64,000 nt of DNA, from assembly GCA_003991915.1 (NCBI GenBank), contig RQTK01000032.1, forward strand, positions 354,920 to 418,919, read 5' to 3'. Below, one piece after another: positions 1-11,130 of the stretch. A program made the position numbers and the translations under genes. The notes under the pieces are model-generated. The model was not told the origin of the DNA, did no database searches, and saw nothing but the letters and a program-made list of their open reading frames with translations. This DNA is from Elysia chlorotica. Its lineage: Eukaryota > Mollusca > Gastropoda > Plakobranchidae. Numbering within the stretch: position 1 is the first letter of the stretch; every line of letters begins with the position of its first letter.

Positions 1-50
1 ATTACTATTACTATTGTTATAATTACTATTTGTATTATTATTATTATTAT

Positions 51-57
51 CATGATC

Positions 58-115
<58 letters not shown>
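51..115. repeat. (ATC)n microsatellite
   Basis: Nearly perfect ATC trinucleotide tract, preceded from base 1 by a looser ATT-rich stretch. Confidence 0.95.
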
Positions 116-632
116 ATGCCAAAAGAACTAAATTTGTCGTCACTCAGACGCAGTTGTACCCATTTAAAAGATCAACGGAAAAATTGGCTTGCAGTGATGA
201 CAAAAGTCTGTGGATATCACAATCACACTAGCTTCTTTATGCCTATCTCATTTAAAGTAAACTTATAACGTTTTAGTGTCGTATGAAGTAACATCGAATT
301 CCGTAATTTCAATACAACAACTTTATTAATACAGAAATGTGAAACAAGCGAGGAGAGAAAGAGTAAAAAAGAGAGGGTGATTGAGATAGAGAGTGAGAGA
401 GACACAGAGACAGAGAGAAAAAGAGAGATATAATGAAAGAGAGGAACAAAGAAAATACAGAAAGACGTTTCCAGGAAGTGAATGACATATAAAAGGGAAA
501 CTGACAAAGTGAAGGAGAGCTAGTTTACGCGGCATTTTCATTAAAATAGTTTTCTTCAATGGGCAAATAATAATGTATGCCTTCCTCACCTAGAAGGATA
601 TTGTGAGTTATGCCCCCTAGCATTACAAGAGG

Positions 633-637
<5 letters not shown>
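116..637. other. No gene seen; AG-rich patch
   Basis: No exon with plausible splice sites is visible. Bases 340-460 are an irregular purine-rich AG stretch that creates Ser/Leu-rich artefact frames on the minus strand. Confidence 0.6.

Positions 638-666
<29 letters not shown>
638..666. repeat. (TG)n microsatellite
   Basis: Uninterrupted TG dinucleotide tract of about 14 units. Confidence 0.95.
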
Positions 667-801
667 GAGGGACATACTTGAAGAGGGGAAAAGAGGAGGG
701 GAACCTGTGGGAAGACTGTGGAGGGGCTGACACGAAACTCTTTAAAATTAAACAACGGATTTATAAGCGGGGACGAAGAAGAGTAAATAGAATGAGAACG
801 A

Positions 802-802
<1 letters not shown>

Positions 803-870
<68 letters not shown>
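803..870. repeat. (GA)n microsatellite
   Basis: Uninterrupted GA tract of about 34 units. Confidence 0.95.
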
Positions 871-873
<3 letters not shown>

Positions 874-1026
874 CTATAGTGCAAATCAAGTACCCAGTTT
901 CTATTGCTGATTGCTTTTTTGTGTCAGAATATCAGAATGTGAAAAATTCCAGAACGGAACACCCGGTACTAAGCAAGCCACGTCATACGTACACAGGAGA
1001 AACCAGTTTGAAAATAAAACTCGACC

Positions 1027-1101
1027 TCCACAGCAGGGCTCGAATCAGAACCTGCTGCTATGGAAGCCGACGCTCTAACCCCAGCGCTACCACGCTCCTC
1101 A
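1027..1101 (-). repeat. tRNA-like SINE head
   Basis: On the minus strand the segment carries an A-box-like TGGTAGCGCTGGGG and, about 35 bases later, a B-box-like GATTCGAGCCC, the internal Pol III promoter layout of tRNA-derived SINEs. No SINE body follows, so it is a fragment. A functional tRNA gene is unlikely because the acceptor stem does not pair well by eye. Confidence 0.5.
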
Positions 1102-1105
1102 CAAG

Positions 1106-2453
1106 TGAATTATGCTTAGATCAACACCTATACTTTTTGGCTGCAATACCTTTTACTTTAGAGCAATTCCATTTTAAAGTACGACTCATTCATAATTACA
1201 TTTTTATACTTCTCAACACATTCACCGTGACTGGTCTCAATAAAAACGTAACTTTGTATCATTCAAATTTAAAGATGGTTGTTTCTAAAATAATGGAAAG
1301 GAAGCACATAAAGTCAGGATTTTTTATTGCCATGTTTTAGAGAATGTACAAAAACCAAAACAGAAACGTTACTGACATGAGTATCACCATATTATTGATA
1401 ATCATGTTTAAATCCAAAAATATTACAAATCTAAATTATTTGACTAGATTATTTTTATTTAATCAGTATAAACATGTATCATAATTCAAGAAAATCACAT
1501 TTGAAAGAAAAGAAAGGAAATTAGGTCGGCCTGATGGTTTGAAATGTTGGAGTTTTCAATATTGTTCTATGCAGCTCAGCCCAATTGGCACATTTTTGTT
1601 TAATCGGTCTATATGTAAACGTAACACATCTTGTTACCGATTTGGAAAACATATGAAATAATTCATGTGTCTTAAAAAATCCACCATAAAAGAATTAAAT
1701 GATCTTAGGCTGGTTGTCTTAACTTCAGTGGTCATAAAATGTTTAGAAAAGATAATTGTGAAGGAGCTTAAGTAGTGCTTCTCTGCTTTTCAAGATGCCA
1801 TGCTGATGGAGTGAAAATAAATGTTAAAGATGGCATACTTGTACTTATACATAACGTGTAAAAACATATTGATGTTCCTTGAAATTATTGTAGAATATTC
1901 ATTATATATTTTTCGTTAGCTTTCAATACCATCCAACCACACCTGGTGATATGGCAATTGCAAAAGATTATTTTCAACCTATATATGATTGTTTGGATCA
2001 TTAGCTTCCTAACCTCAAGGCGTCAATATGTAAATTTAAACAATCTTTCCAGCGTGTAGATATGTGATATTTATGTAAATGTCAAAGTAAGTCAATCTTC
2101 GCTGACTTGGCATGAGTTAATAACTGCAACATCGAATATAATGGATGAATATTAGACCACATGGGGCACCCTTTACATCCTAACCATGAGCCATTGTTTT
2201 TGGCTTTGTCTCACTAAAAATTAATGACATTAATATGATGATCAAAGCTAAAGTGTGGAGGAAATATTAAAGAGATAAATATAGAACATCGTATTAGTTC
2301 ATATTAGCTATGTGGGTGTCTTAAACATACATTTTACATTACTGTTACAAAGAACCCCTGTTTTCCAACTGAAAGGCACGTATCTTTGTCAAATATCATT
2401 CCAAATATAATGAATGAATTATGAATTTACAGAATCATATTAATATCCTATTA
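1106..2453. other. AT-rich stretch without visible gene
   Basis: No long open frame or convincing splice-flanked exon seen on either strand. The right end would hold the 3'UTR of the minus-strand membrane-protein gene, but no clear AATAAA signal on that strand was found close to its stop. Confidence 0.5.
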
Positions 2454-2665
2454 TTAAACGTTTTGCCAGAGTCTCTTGTAAGGGATGTCTTGATCGTCGC
2501 AGCAGCAGAGGGTACAGACCTTGTAAATCATCAATAGAAAGGAGACGAAGTCCAGGAAAAAGTCCACAACGAACATGACATGGCTCTCATCAGAGCGCAT
2601 AGCTCCGTCCGCTGGCTCCTCGGACCAGAAGTACAGGATAATCAGCTCAATGCTGAACGAGGATG
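2454..2665 (-). CDS. Membrane protein terminal exon
   Basis: The acceptor is the AG of ATATCCAG just before CATCCTCG; a nearer AG (CGTTCAG) would give an immediate in-frame stop, so the upstream one is chosen. The exon takes one base from the previous exon and gives 70 codons plus TAA. It encodes the last hydrophobic segment, the CTLCCCDDQD cysteine cluster and the C-terminus. Confidence 0.75.
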
Positions 2666-2992
2666 CTGGATATCGGGTTTTGTGAGAGAGGGGGGGGGGA
2701 GGGAGGACGAGAGAGAGAGAGAATGAGAGAGAGACAGAGAGAGAGACAGATACAGAGACAGAGACAGAGACAGACAGACAGACAGAGACAGAGAGAGGAG
2801 AGAAAGAGGAGAGGGGTATGATAGTACAAACATTTAAATCAGTGTCATAACATAAATTTCATACATGGATTATATACACAGTTTACAATTATCACAATTA
2901 AAATCCTCTAATCCCCACATGTTTTAGGGAGAGTGAAAGAGGAGAAGGGACAGAAAAAAGAATAGAAAGAAAAGAGAGAGAGAAAGAAAGAA

Positions 2993-3031
<39 letters not shown>

Positions 3032-5211
3032 AAGAAAGAGAGAAAGAGACAATGAATACAAGACGCCAGAATAAATTAAAGACAAACTAAGTCATTGAGA
3101 TAGGGATTATATTAAAAATAATGTTTGAATACAGCTTATGTGAAACTGAAAGTCTTTTACTTTTATTTTTTTAAGTTTGTTTTTTGGTTTTGTTTACCTG
3201 AGACGAATGAAAACAATGCGATGAGCACCTCTGTGCAAAGAGTCTTTATTTGGGTCTCGTCACAAAATATAACATGGAGAGCCATGAGCAGGGAAACGCC
3301 TTCCAGCATAAATCCGACCCATACTGGAGCCACATAACGCCAGTCTTGTCCTGGAACAGCAAGGTACAGATTAGTCACACCGTATGAGATACATGTATAC
3401 AGAGAAACAACACCGTATGAGATACATGTATACAGATAAGCAACACCGTATGAGAGATACAAATTAGTAACACCGTATTAGAGATACAGATTAGTAACAC
3501 CTTATGAGAGATACAAATTAATAACACCGTATGAGAGATTAGTCAAACCATATGAGAGATTAGTCACAACGTATGAGAGATACAGATTAGTCACACATTA
3601 TGAGAGATACAGATTAGTCACACAGTATGAGAGATACAGATTAGTCACACAGTATGAGAGATACAGGTTAGTCCCACAGTATGAGAGATACAGAATAGTA
3701 ACACTGTATGAGAGATACAGAATAGTAAAATCATATGGGAGATACAGAATAGTAACACCGTATGAGAGATACAGATTAGTAACACCGTATGAGAGATACA
3801 GATTAGTAACACCGTATGAGAGATACAGAATAGTAACACCGTATGAGAGATACAGATTAGTCACACGTATGAGAGATACAGAATAGTAACACCGTATGAG
3901 AGACACAGATTAGTAACACCGCATGAGAGATACAGAATAGTAACACTTTATAAGAGATACAGAATAGTAACACCGTCCGTATGAGAGATACAGATTGATC
4001 ACACCGTATGAGAGATACAGATTAGTAACTCCGTATGAAATATGCAGATAAGTATTAGTAACTCCGTATGAAAGATGCAGATAAGTAGCACTGTATAGGA
4101 GATACAGATTAGTAACACCGTATCAGAGATACAGATTAGTCACACCGTATACAGATTAGTAACACCGTATGAGAGATACAAATTAGTCACATCGTATGAG
4201 GGGTACAGATTAGTAACAGCGCATCAAATATACTTATTAGATACACCGTAAGGGAGATATGGATTTGTTACACCGTCCGTATGAGAGGTACATATTACAG
4301 GTCAGTTCACTGTTTGAAAGAGACATATTAGTTACTGTATATCGATAATATACAGATCACAGTCATGATCCGTTAAGAGGTAGCTCGTACATATGTATGT
4401 ATTTCTCCTCTGTTAAAGACATACAGATTAGTTATCAATACTCATTAGACGATGCACAAATAGCTCGTACATATGTATGCATTTCTCCTCTGTTAAAGAC
4501 ATACAGATTAGTTATCAATACTCATTAGACGATGCACAACAGCCAAACTGAATTAGAAGATACACATTAGTAATACGTACGAGATAATTAGTTGCACCAT
4601 TCACAGGGACTTACACAATTTTAAGATTTTGATACACACATCAGTTATACCCTTAGACAAATACATTTTAGTACATAATACACCGCACTGTAACATATCA
4701 GTTGAACTTTTTGAATGGTACATACTAATATCAATCGTTAGCAATCAGGCTTTCTCCCACAGAATTCCGACAAATGTTACACGCTGACATTGTAAAAGAG
4801 ACAGAGTGAGTATATCAGCCGTTCCCATTATACTGACTACGACCGAAAAATTACTTTAGAATCTGTTAATTAAGTGTAATTGCACATTCAAAATAAAGTA
4901 CTAATAGCCTTTTTAACTATCTCGTCTAAAAGATAGGGTAACGGGCCAAAAAATTAAACATCACAATAAATGACTTCTCAACATGTCCTAAATCATCTAA
5001 AAGCAGTACTTTAGAAGTAAAAAGATTTTTGATCTTGTCTTTTGACAAAATGACATACATGTTTACCTATTTCAACCTTTTTTGAGACGCAAATGTCCCA
5101 ATGGCACTCTGTACCCTTCCAAATTCTGTTTGAATGTGGTCCAGGGAAACCAGTCGAAATTAAGTACCAAAGTTGCAAACCAAATGATACAAACAATAGA
5201 ATTGACACAAC
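2454..5211 (-). CDS. Multi-pass membrane protein, unknown family (3' part, three exons)
   Basis: Three minus-strand exons join in phase: 5067-5211, 3198-3350 and 2454-2665 (TAA stop at 2454-2456). They encode about 169 residues with four hydrophobic segments: VVSILLFVSFGLQLWYLI, YVAPVWVGFMLEGVSLLMAL, a pair of stretches around LIALFSFVS and IELIILYFW, and VMFVVDFFLDFVSFLLMIYK. The loop between segments 1 and 2 is Cys/Trp-containing (CHWDICVSKK). A CTLCCC cluster follows the last segment and the tail ends KRLWQNV. The first exon seen begins in phase 0 after a good acceptor, so at least one upstream coding exon with the start is missing; I could not find it. The segment pattern loosely recalls small tetraspanning proteins such as the TMEM185/TMEM203 type, but no diagnostic motif supports that. 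Confidence 0.72.
2684..2818. repeat. Purine-rich GA/GACA tract in intron
   Basis: Irregular GA, GACA and poly-G tract. On the gene's strand it is a long pyrimidine tract lying about 20 bases upstream of the acceptor of exon 2454-2665, so it may serve as an oversized polypyrimidine tract. Confidence 0.9.
2966..3045. repeat. (GA)n/(GAAA)n compound tract
   Basis: GA units mixed with GAAA units, in the same intron as the tract at 2684-2818. Confidence 0.9.
3198..3350 (-). CDS. Membrane protein middle exon
   Basis: It is flanked by acceptor TTGCTGTTCCAG and donor CAG|GTAAAC. It is 153 bases: two bases, 50 codons, one base, matching the phases of both neighbours. It encodes QDWRYVAPVWVGFMLEG followed by a hydrophobic segment and the CDETQIKTLC loop. 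Confidence 0.8.
3363..4300. repeat. 27-bp minisatellite in intron
   Basis: Roughly 35 imperfect tandem units of about 27 bases; the recognisable core reads GATACAGATTAGTAACACC then GTATGAGA. Units vary mainly at TAACACC/TCACACC/TCCCACA and by small indels, and the right end (4020-4300) is degenerate. The array lies in the intron between exons 5067-5211 and 3198-3350, and its left edge is only about 13 bases from the splice acceptor. The unit length is a multiple of three, which produces spurious open frames (YLSYGVT repeats). Confidence 0.95.
4381..4540. repeat. 80-bp tandem duplication
   Basis: Two near-identical adjacent 80-base units, each starting TAGCTCGTACATATGTATG and ending GATGCACAA. 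They lie beyond the degenerate end of the 27-bp array in the same intron and contain one ACATACAGATTAGTTA piece related to that array. Confidence 0.95.
5067..5211 (-). CDS. Membrane protein upstream exon
   Basis: Acceptor TTTTCTTTTAG|GTTGTG and donor ATAG|GTAAAC bound 145 bases (48 codons plus one base). It encodes VVSILLFVSFGLQLWYLIST and the CHWDICVSKKVEI loop. The alternative donor AAG|GTTGAA is weaker and does not keep the phase. A second frame is also open here but breaks the phase of the next exon. Confidence 0.75.
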
Positions 5212-5213
5212 CT

Positions 5214-5551
5214 AAAAGAAAAAGAGGGGGAAAAGGGATTAATTGCTTTTTCTTTGACATAGAAATGGCATACAAACAAGTAAACATTTGTACCCATTTA
5301 ATATTTAAATTTTGTTTTGGAAGTAGTGGCACTGGAATGCAGAAGCAGCAAATATAGTAGTAGAGCAAAATCATAATTATTTGTAATAAAAAATAAAAAT
5401 ACAACAAGAAAAAGAGGGGGAAAGGGGATTAATTGCTTTTTCTTTGACATAGAAATGGCCTACAAACAAGTAAACATTTGTATCCATTTAAAATTTAAAT
5501 TTTGTTTTGGAAGTAGTGGCACTGGAATGCAGAACCAGCAAATATAGTAGA
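5214..5551. repeat. Tandem duplication of about 150 bp
   Basis: Copies at about 5214-5361 and 5405-5551 are offset by about 190 bases and more than 90% alike by eye; both contain GGCACTGGAATGCAGAA and TTTTTCTTTGACATAGAAAT. The copy next to the exon keeps the TTTTAG acceptor; in the other the equivalent place reads TTTTCTTGTTGT, without AG. Confidence 0.93.
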
Positions 5552-5602
5552 AGGTGCAAAATGATATTTGTAATAAAAATAAAAATACAACAACAACGCT
5601 AA

Positions 5603-5795
<193 letters not shown>

Positions 5796-5939
5796 GCAGT
5801 TATAGTAGCATCGTGGTTACTTTTTGCGTGAAAAGTCCGAGAAACGAAACCGGAATTAGATCTAGATCTAGAAGCCTGAGTTTCATTAATTAAGTCTACA
5901 TATCTATATAGGCTAAAGAAAGGTATTGAAAGCCACATA

Positions 5940-7260
5940 ATATTATGTGAGTCTGTCTAGTATTCTACAGATAAGTACGTTTTGAAATATCGTCATTAAC
6001 TATATCCGCTGAAGATTAACTGTCCACTTACCTTTGCAACATTTTGAGCCATAATTATTTGATTCTGCTAGAAATTTCCCACAGGCTTTAGAAAGTATGG
6101 AATTAATATCTAATATTTAGATATAGGCCTAGATATAAGCGGTTTTCGTTTAGTATTGAATGTAATAATCTATTGGTATAACAGATTGTTTCTAATGATC
6201 TAAATCTTTGAAACGTGTGTTTTAATTTCATCAAACCTCTTTGGTTGTCTAACTTTTAGTGCTCTCTCTAGATATAATTCAGTAGATTCTAGCAACCGTG
6301 ATTGTGATTGCGCGTGTTTCCAAGAAAAGATTCGAAACTGAAACTAAAGACTAGCATGGTTAGACCAGAAAAAATCGTGATGTTTTTTTTTGTGGTTTGA
6401 GTAAGAGTTGAGAGCTGAGCCAATTTTCGCTGGCATTTAGTCAATGCCCTATTTTTAAACTAGTGCTTAGAATTGATTTCAGTTTCGCTTATTTTATTCT
6501 TACTTGACGTGTTCGGGGTTGGATTTTTCCGATTATCCATGATGGCATAATGTATTTTAAGGCAAACTGAGGATCACGAGGTGAGGGAGTTCTTTTGAGG
6601 TTTGATTTAGATTTTCGATCTAAAATATCCCAGGCATATTCCCTTGACCTATCTAAGTAAAGTAATTTGATGCATAGTGTGGAAAATATATTATATATTC
6701 CATGTATTTTATTGGAAAAAATATCATATGAGTTAATTGAAAACAAAAATGAAAAATAGGCTCATCATTTCAGTTCTTTTTAGAATACGAGGGGAATAAA
6801 AGTTCTGGTCCACACTTTCATCTTAGTTTTGTAGGAGACCGTTTTATAATTATTAAACGTGCCTTGATGTTTCCATCCAATTGTTAATCCTTCCTAAAAA
6901 TAATTATTCTCGTTAAAATGTGGACAGTACATAAGGCTGCCTCACACATTTAGACATACCTTATGTAAAAATGTTCAGTATTTGCAACTCTTGTTGTAAC
7001 AGTAAAAAGTTGGTTGCATATAATTTATTCTCGTAGGGACTGCAGGAATCAACAATTCACTTACAATTTACTTATTCGTGCTAACAGGCCGTGTCCATAA
7101 AACGAAGCCCATGTCACCGAATCGAAGTGAAAACATATTTGCAAAACAAGAGTAACGGTGATCTATACATTTCCATTGGCAATAACTAAACTCTGCGCCG
7201 AGAGTAGTCTTTTTTAGTTGTGCATAGACTAGAACAATGCAAAAAAATTAATACTGTTCT
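5940..7260. other. AT-rich, no gene recognised
   Basis: No splice-flanked exon was identified. The missing 5' exon of the membrane-protein gene may lie here or further right. Confidence 0.4.
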
Positions 7261-7265
7261 GTGTG

Positions 7266-7551
<286 letters not shown>

Positions 7552-7946
7552 TAAAAAAAAGCCATATAGGTAGTGCTGACGATTTACAAGAGGACGTTTT
7601 AAAGACATTAATAAATTATGTCTACAACCTTTAGAAATATTGCCTAAAACATACAGAGATAAAGTGATAAAAGGTTTTTTTTATTAATTTTGTTTAAAAA
7701 TATAACAGAAAACATTGCTTGCATTTCTTTGTTTTGTATTTATTTTAAAACTTGAGACATGAAAAAATTTGTAATGCATTTTCACGGATAAATATAAAAA
7801 TCATACACATTTACATTAATAATTCAATATACATGGTATGAACAAGCCCATGAACTATACAGCAATTCAGCTTGATATATAAATCATTGGCGTAAAGAAA
7901 TTAAATATGGTCAAGCCTTCTATTCCCCATTGCTTTTTTCCTCGTT

Positions 7947-8092
<146 letters not shown>

Positions 8093-8468
8093 TCTATTTC
8101 CATCTCTTCCTCGTTGCCCAATCTACATTTAATAGCTCCAAGTTGAATTTGTAATAATTAAACCATTAGGTTCACGTTAGTGTGCTTTCCGAAGTATTCT
8201 TAGTATAAGTAGCAAAGACACTTCGCATCAGTTAAGTTTCGAATTTAGCATCAGTTTACATCACTGCCAAAACAATAAGCTTGTTTGACGCACATGAGAA
8301 TTACAATCAAATTACAACACTTAAGTTTCCCGAAACTCGCCGCAAAATTGCCCTAGACAAGTATATTTTTTCGGAAAGAAAATGGATGCTCTTTGAACTC
8401 TTCCAAAGGGCTATTTGTGCTTCTGTGAAAACTCCATATCCTGTGGCTTGGTTGGTGGCGGTGGAAAT

Positions 8469-9919
8469 AATAAAACATAGAACAATCGTTTAATCATTAA
8501 CATAGAACAATCGTTTATCACTAACCACTCTCGACTGATAAAACATAGAACAATAGTTTGTCACTAACCACTCTCGACTGATGGAACATAGAACAATTGT
8601 TCATCACTAACCACTCTGGACTGATAAAACATAGAACAATAGTTTATCACTAACCACGCTTGACTGATAAAACATAGAACAATAGTTTTTCACTAACCAC
8701 GCTCGACTGATGGAACATAGAACAATCGTTTATCACTAACCACTCTCGACTGATAAAACATAGAACAATAGTTTATCACTAACCACGCTCGACAGATGAA
8801 ACATAGAACAATAGTTTATCACTAACCACTCTCGACTGATAAAACATAAAACAATCGTTTATCACTAACCACTCTCGACTGGGGGGACATAGAACAATAG
8901 TTTATCACTAACCACTCTCGACTGATAAAACATAGAGCAATAGTTTATCACTCACCACTCTCGACTGGGGGGACATAGAACAATAGTTTGTCACTAACCA
9001 CGCACGACTGATGGGATATAGAACAATAGTTTGTCACTAACCACTCTCGACTGATGGGACATAGAACAATAGTTTGTCACTAACCACTCTCGACTGATGA
9101 AACATAGAACAAGCGTTTATCACTAACCACGCTCGACAGATGAAACATAGAACAATAGTTTATCACTAACCACGCTCGACAGATGAAACATAGAACAAGC
9201 GTTTATCACTAACCACGCTCGACAGATGAAACATAGAACAATAGTTTATCACTAACCACGCTTGACTGATGAAACATAGAACAATCGTTTATCACTAACC
9301 ACTCTCGACTGATGGGACATAGAACAATAAAATAGTTCATCACTAACCACTCTTGACTGATAAAACATAGAACAATTGTTTGTCACTAACCACGCTCGAC
9401 TGATAGAACATGGACGAATAGTTTATCACTAACTAGGCTCGACTAATGGAACATAGACCAATAGTTTATTACTAACTAGGCTCGACTAATGGAACATAGA
9501 CCAATAGTTTATCACTAACCACTCTCGACTGATAAAACATAGAACAATAGTTTATCACTAACCACGCTCGACCTGTGGAACATAGACGAATAGTTTATCA
9601 CTAACTAGGCTCGACTAATGGAACATAGACCAATAGTTTATTGCTAACTAGGCTCGACTAATGGAACATAGACGAATAGTTTATCACTAACTAGGCTCGA
9701 CTAATGGAACATAGACCAATAGTTTATTACTAATTAGGCTCGACTGATGGGACATAAAACAATACTTTATTTCTAACCTCGGTCGTCTGGTGGAACACAG
9801 AACAATAGTTTGTCATTTACCACGCTCGAGTGAAGGAACATAAAACAATTGTTTATCACCAAACACCCTCGACTGATGGAACATAGAACAATTGTTTGTC
9901 ACTAACCACGCTCGACTGC
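8469..9919. repeat. 43-bp minisatellite, about 34 units
   Basis: Tandem units of about 43 bases; each holds ACATAGAACAATAG, TTTATCACTAACCAC and a GCTCGACTGAT-type end. Subtypes are grouped: GGGGGG-containing ends near 8880-8970, an alternating two-unit pattern (AAGCG/AATAG) near 9097-9270, and ACTAGGCTCGACTAATGG units at 9420-9740. This suggests local amplification of unit pairs. Degenerate units close the right end. Confidence 0.97.
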
Positions 9920-10380
9920 TGAGACTTATATTATTGGTATCTGTGGGTATCGATGTGACAATGCACACTGAGCTGGTATAATTTTGATTATGTAAATAGA
10001 TAGAACGATAATAGCGCTAACTTTCTCATATTATTGTTCCAAAGTATGGGATCAATGAAGTAAAAAAAAAGGCGAAATGGAAAAAAGACATGAGGATGAA
10101 AGAAATGTTTTACTTAATAATATTACACATGTATGTATTTTTAGTTTCTCCGTTACAATATCATCAAATCGATTAAAATGTCTATTACAGCATACACGTA
10201 TTTATCATGTTCTCCTATTTAATTTTACCACTGTAAAAGAAAGAAAGAACTATTACGACAAAATAAATTCCAATCAGACTTCATGCTTGTTTGTTGCGTT
10301 CTGTACGCCACATTTGGTCTAGCACGCAATGGAAATTAATTTTTATGTAGCCTTACGCCATTCACAGAGAGAGGGGTACC

Positions 10381-10452
10381 AACTGAGTTTCGGTTCTTGG
10401 ACCTCTTGGTAATCAGTCCAGAGCACTATCCGACTGAGCTAGCAGAGGTCCC
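10381..10452 (-). repeat. tRNA-like SINE head
   Basis: The minus strand reads TAGCTCAGTCGGATAG (A box) followed by a GGTCCAAGAACC-type B box. A related tRNA-like trace may lie at 10860-10915. Confidence 0.55.
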
Positions 10453-10455
10453 TTA

Positions 10456-11130
10456 TAAATGGTTCGCGATAACGGAGTCACTTCAAGAACACCCATCCTC
10501 ATGACGTCTGATATCTCCACCGCGAAATCTGTTGTGTGAATGTTGTAACCTCACATTGTTAAACTATAGCGTAAAAAGCGGATTGTTGACCATTACAAAA
10601 AAAATTACCCAATACTCTATAGGAGACAGTCAATAAGACATCAATATTGTGCTCCCTAAACATTCGCTAGTCACGAAATCTTTGTAAATACACGTAAATG
10701 TATTTTTTTTAATTAATAGAAGACTGTCTGGTTGGAATAGAATAAACTCCCAATAAGAGTGGATATAACAGTAGTCTTGAATTAGTCTTACATCTCAAGG
10801 CTTTGTCGAAGAATTCAATACTTTGACAGGGGTGTCACTTGGTATCCCATTATGGTCCTTGATCTCCTCAGCAGAGAGCAGGAGCCGACTGATCTACCGG
10901 CGCAAGAGTGGCTTTGTAATAGTAAAGTGTACTTCACAATCTCCATACCACTACCACCAGAATTGAACTATTGACGCGCCAGCAAGGAATCCCAAAAGAA
11001 GCGCTGTGATTGATGTAAGGAGTAGATGTTCTATTTGTATTAGAACAAGTTCCCGACTGCAGTGAACCTTATGGTCATAGCGTACTTGAAAACGCAAATC
11101 CATGTACACAAAAGCTTCATTACGCTACTA
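10456..11130. other. Downstream flank of the secreted-protein gene
   Basis: It would hold the 3'UTR of the minus-strand gene ending at 11131. Only a weak ATTAAA on that strand near 10709 was noticed; no other gene seen. Confidence 0.4.

Noticed and set aside
3598..3906. Repetitive YLSYGVT peptide
   Set aside because: It is the 27-bp minisatellite, whose length is divisible by three, and lies inside an intron.
8469..9919. Possible CRISPR-like array
   Set aside because: Units are contiguous with no unique spacers, and the surroundings are eukaryotic.
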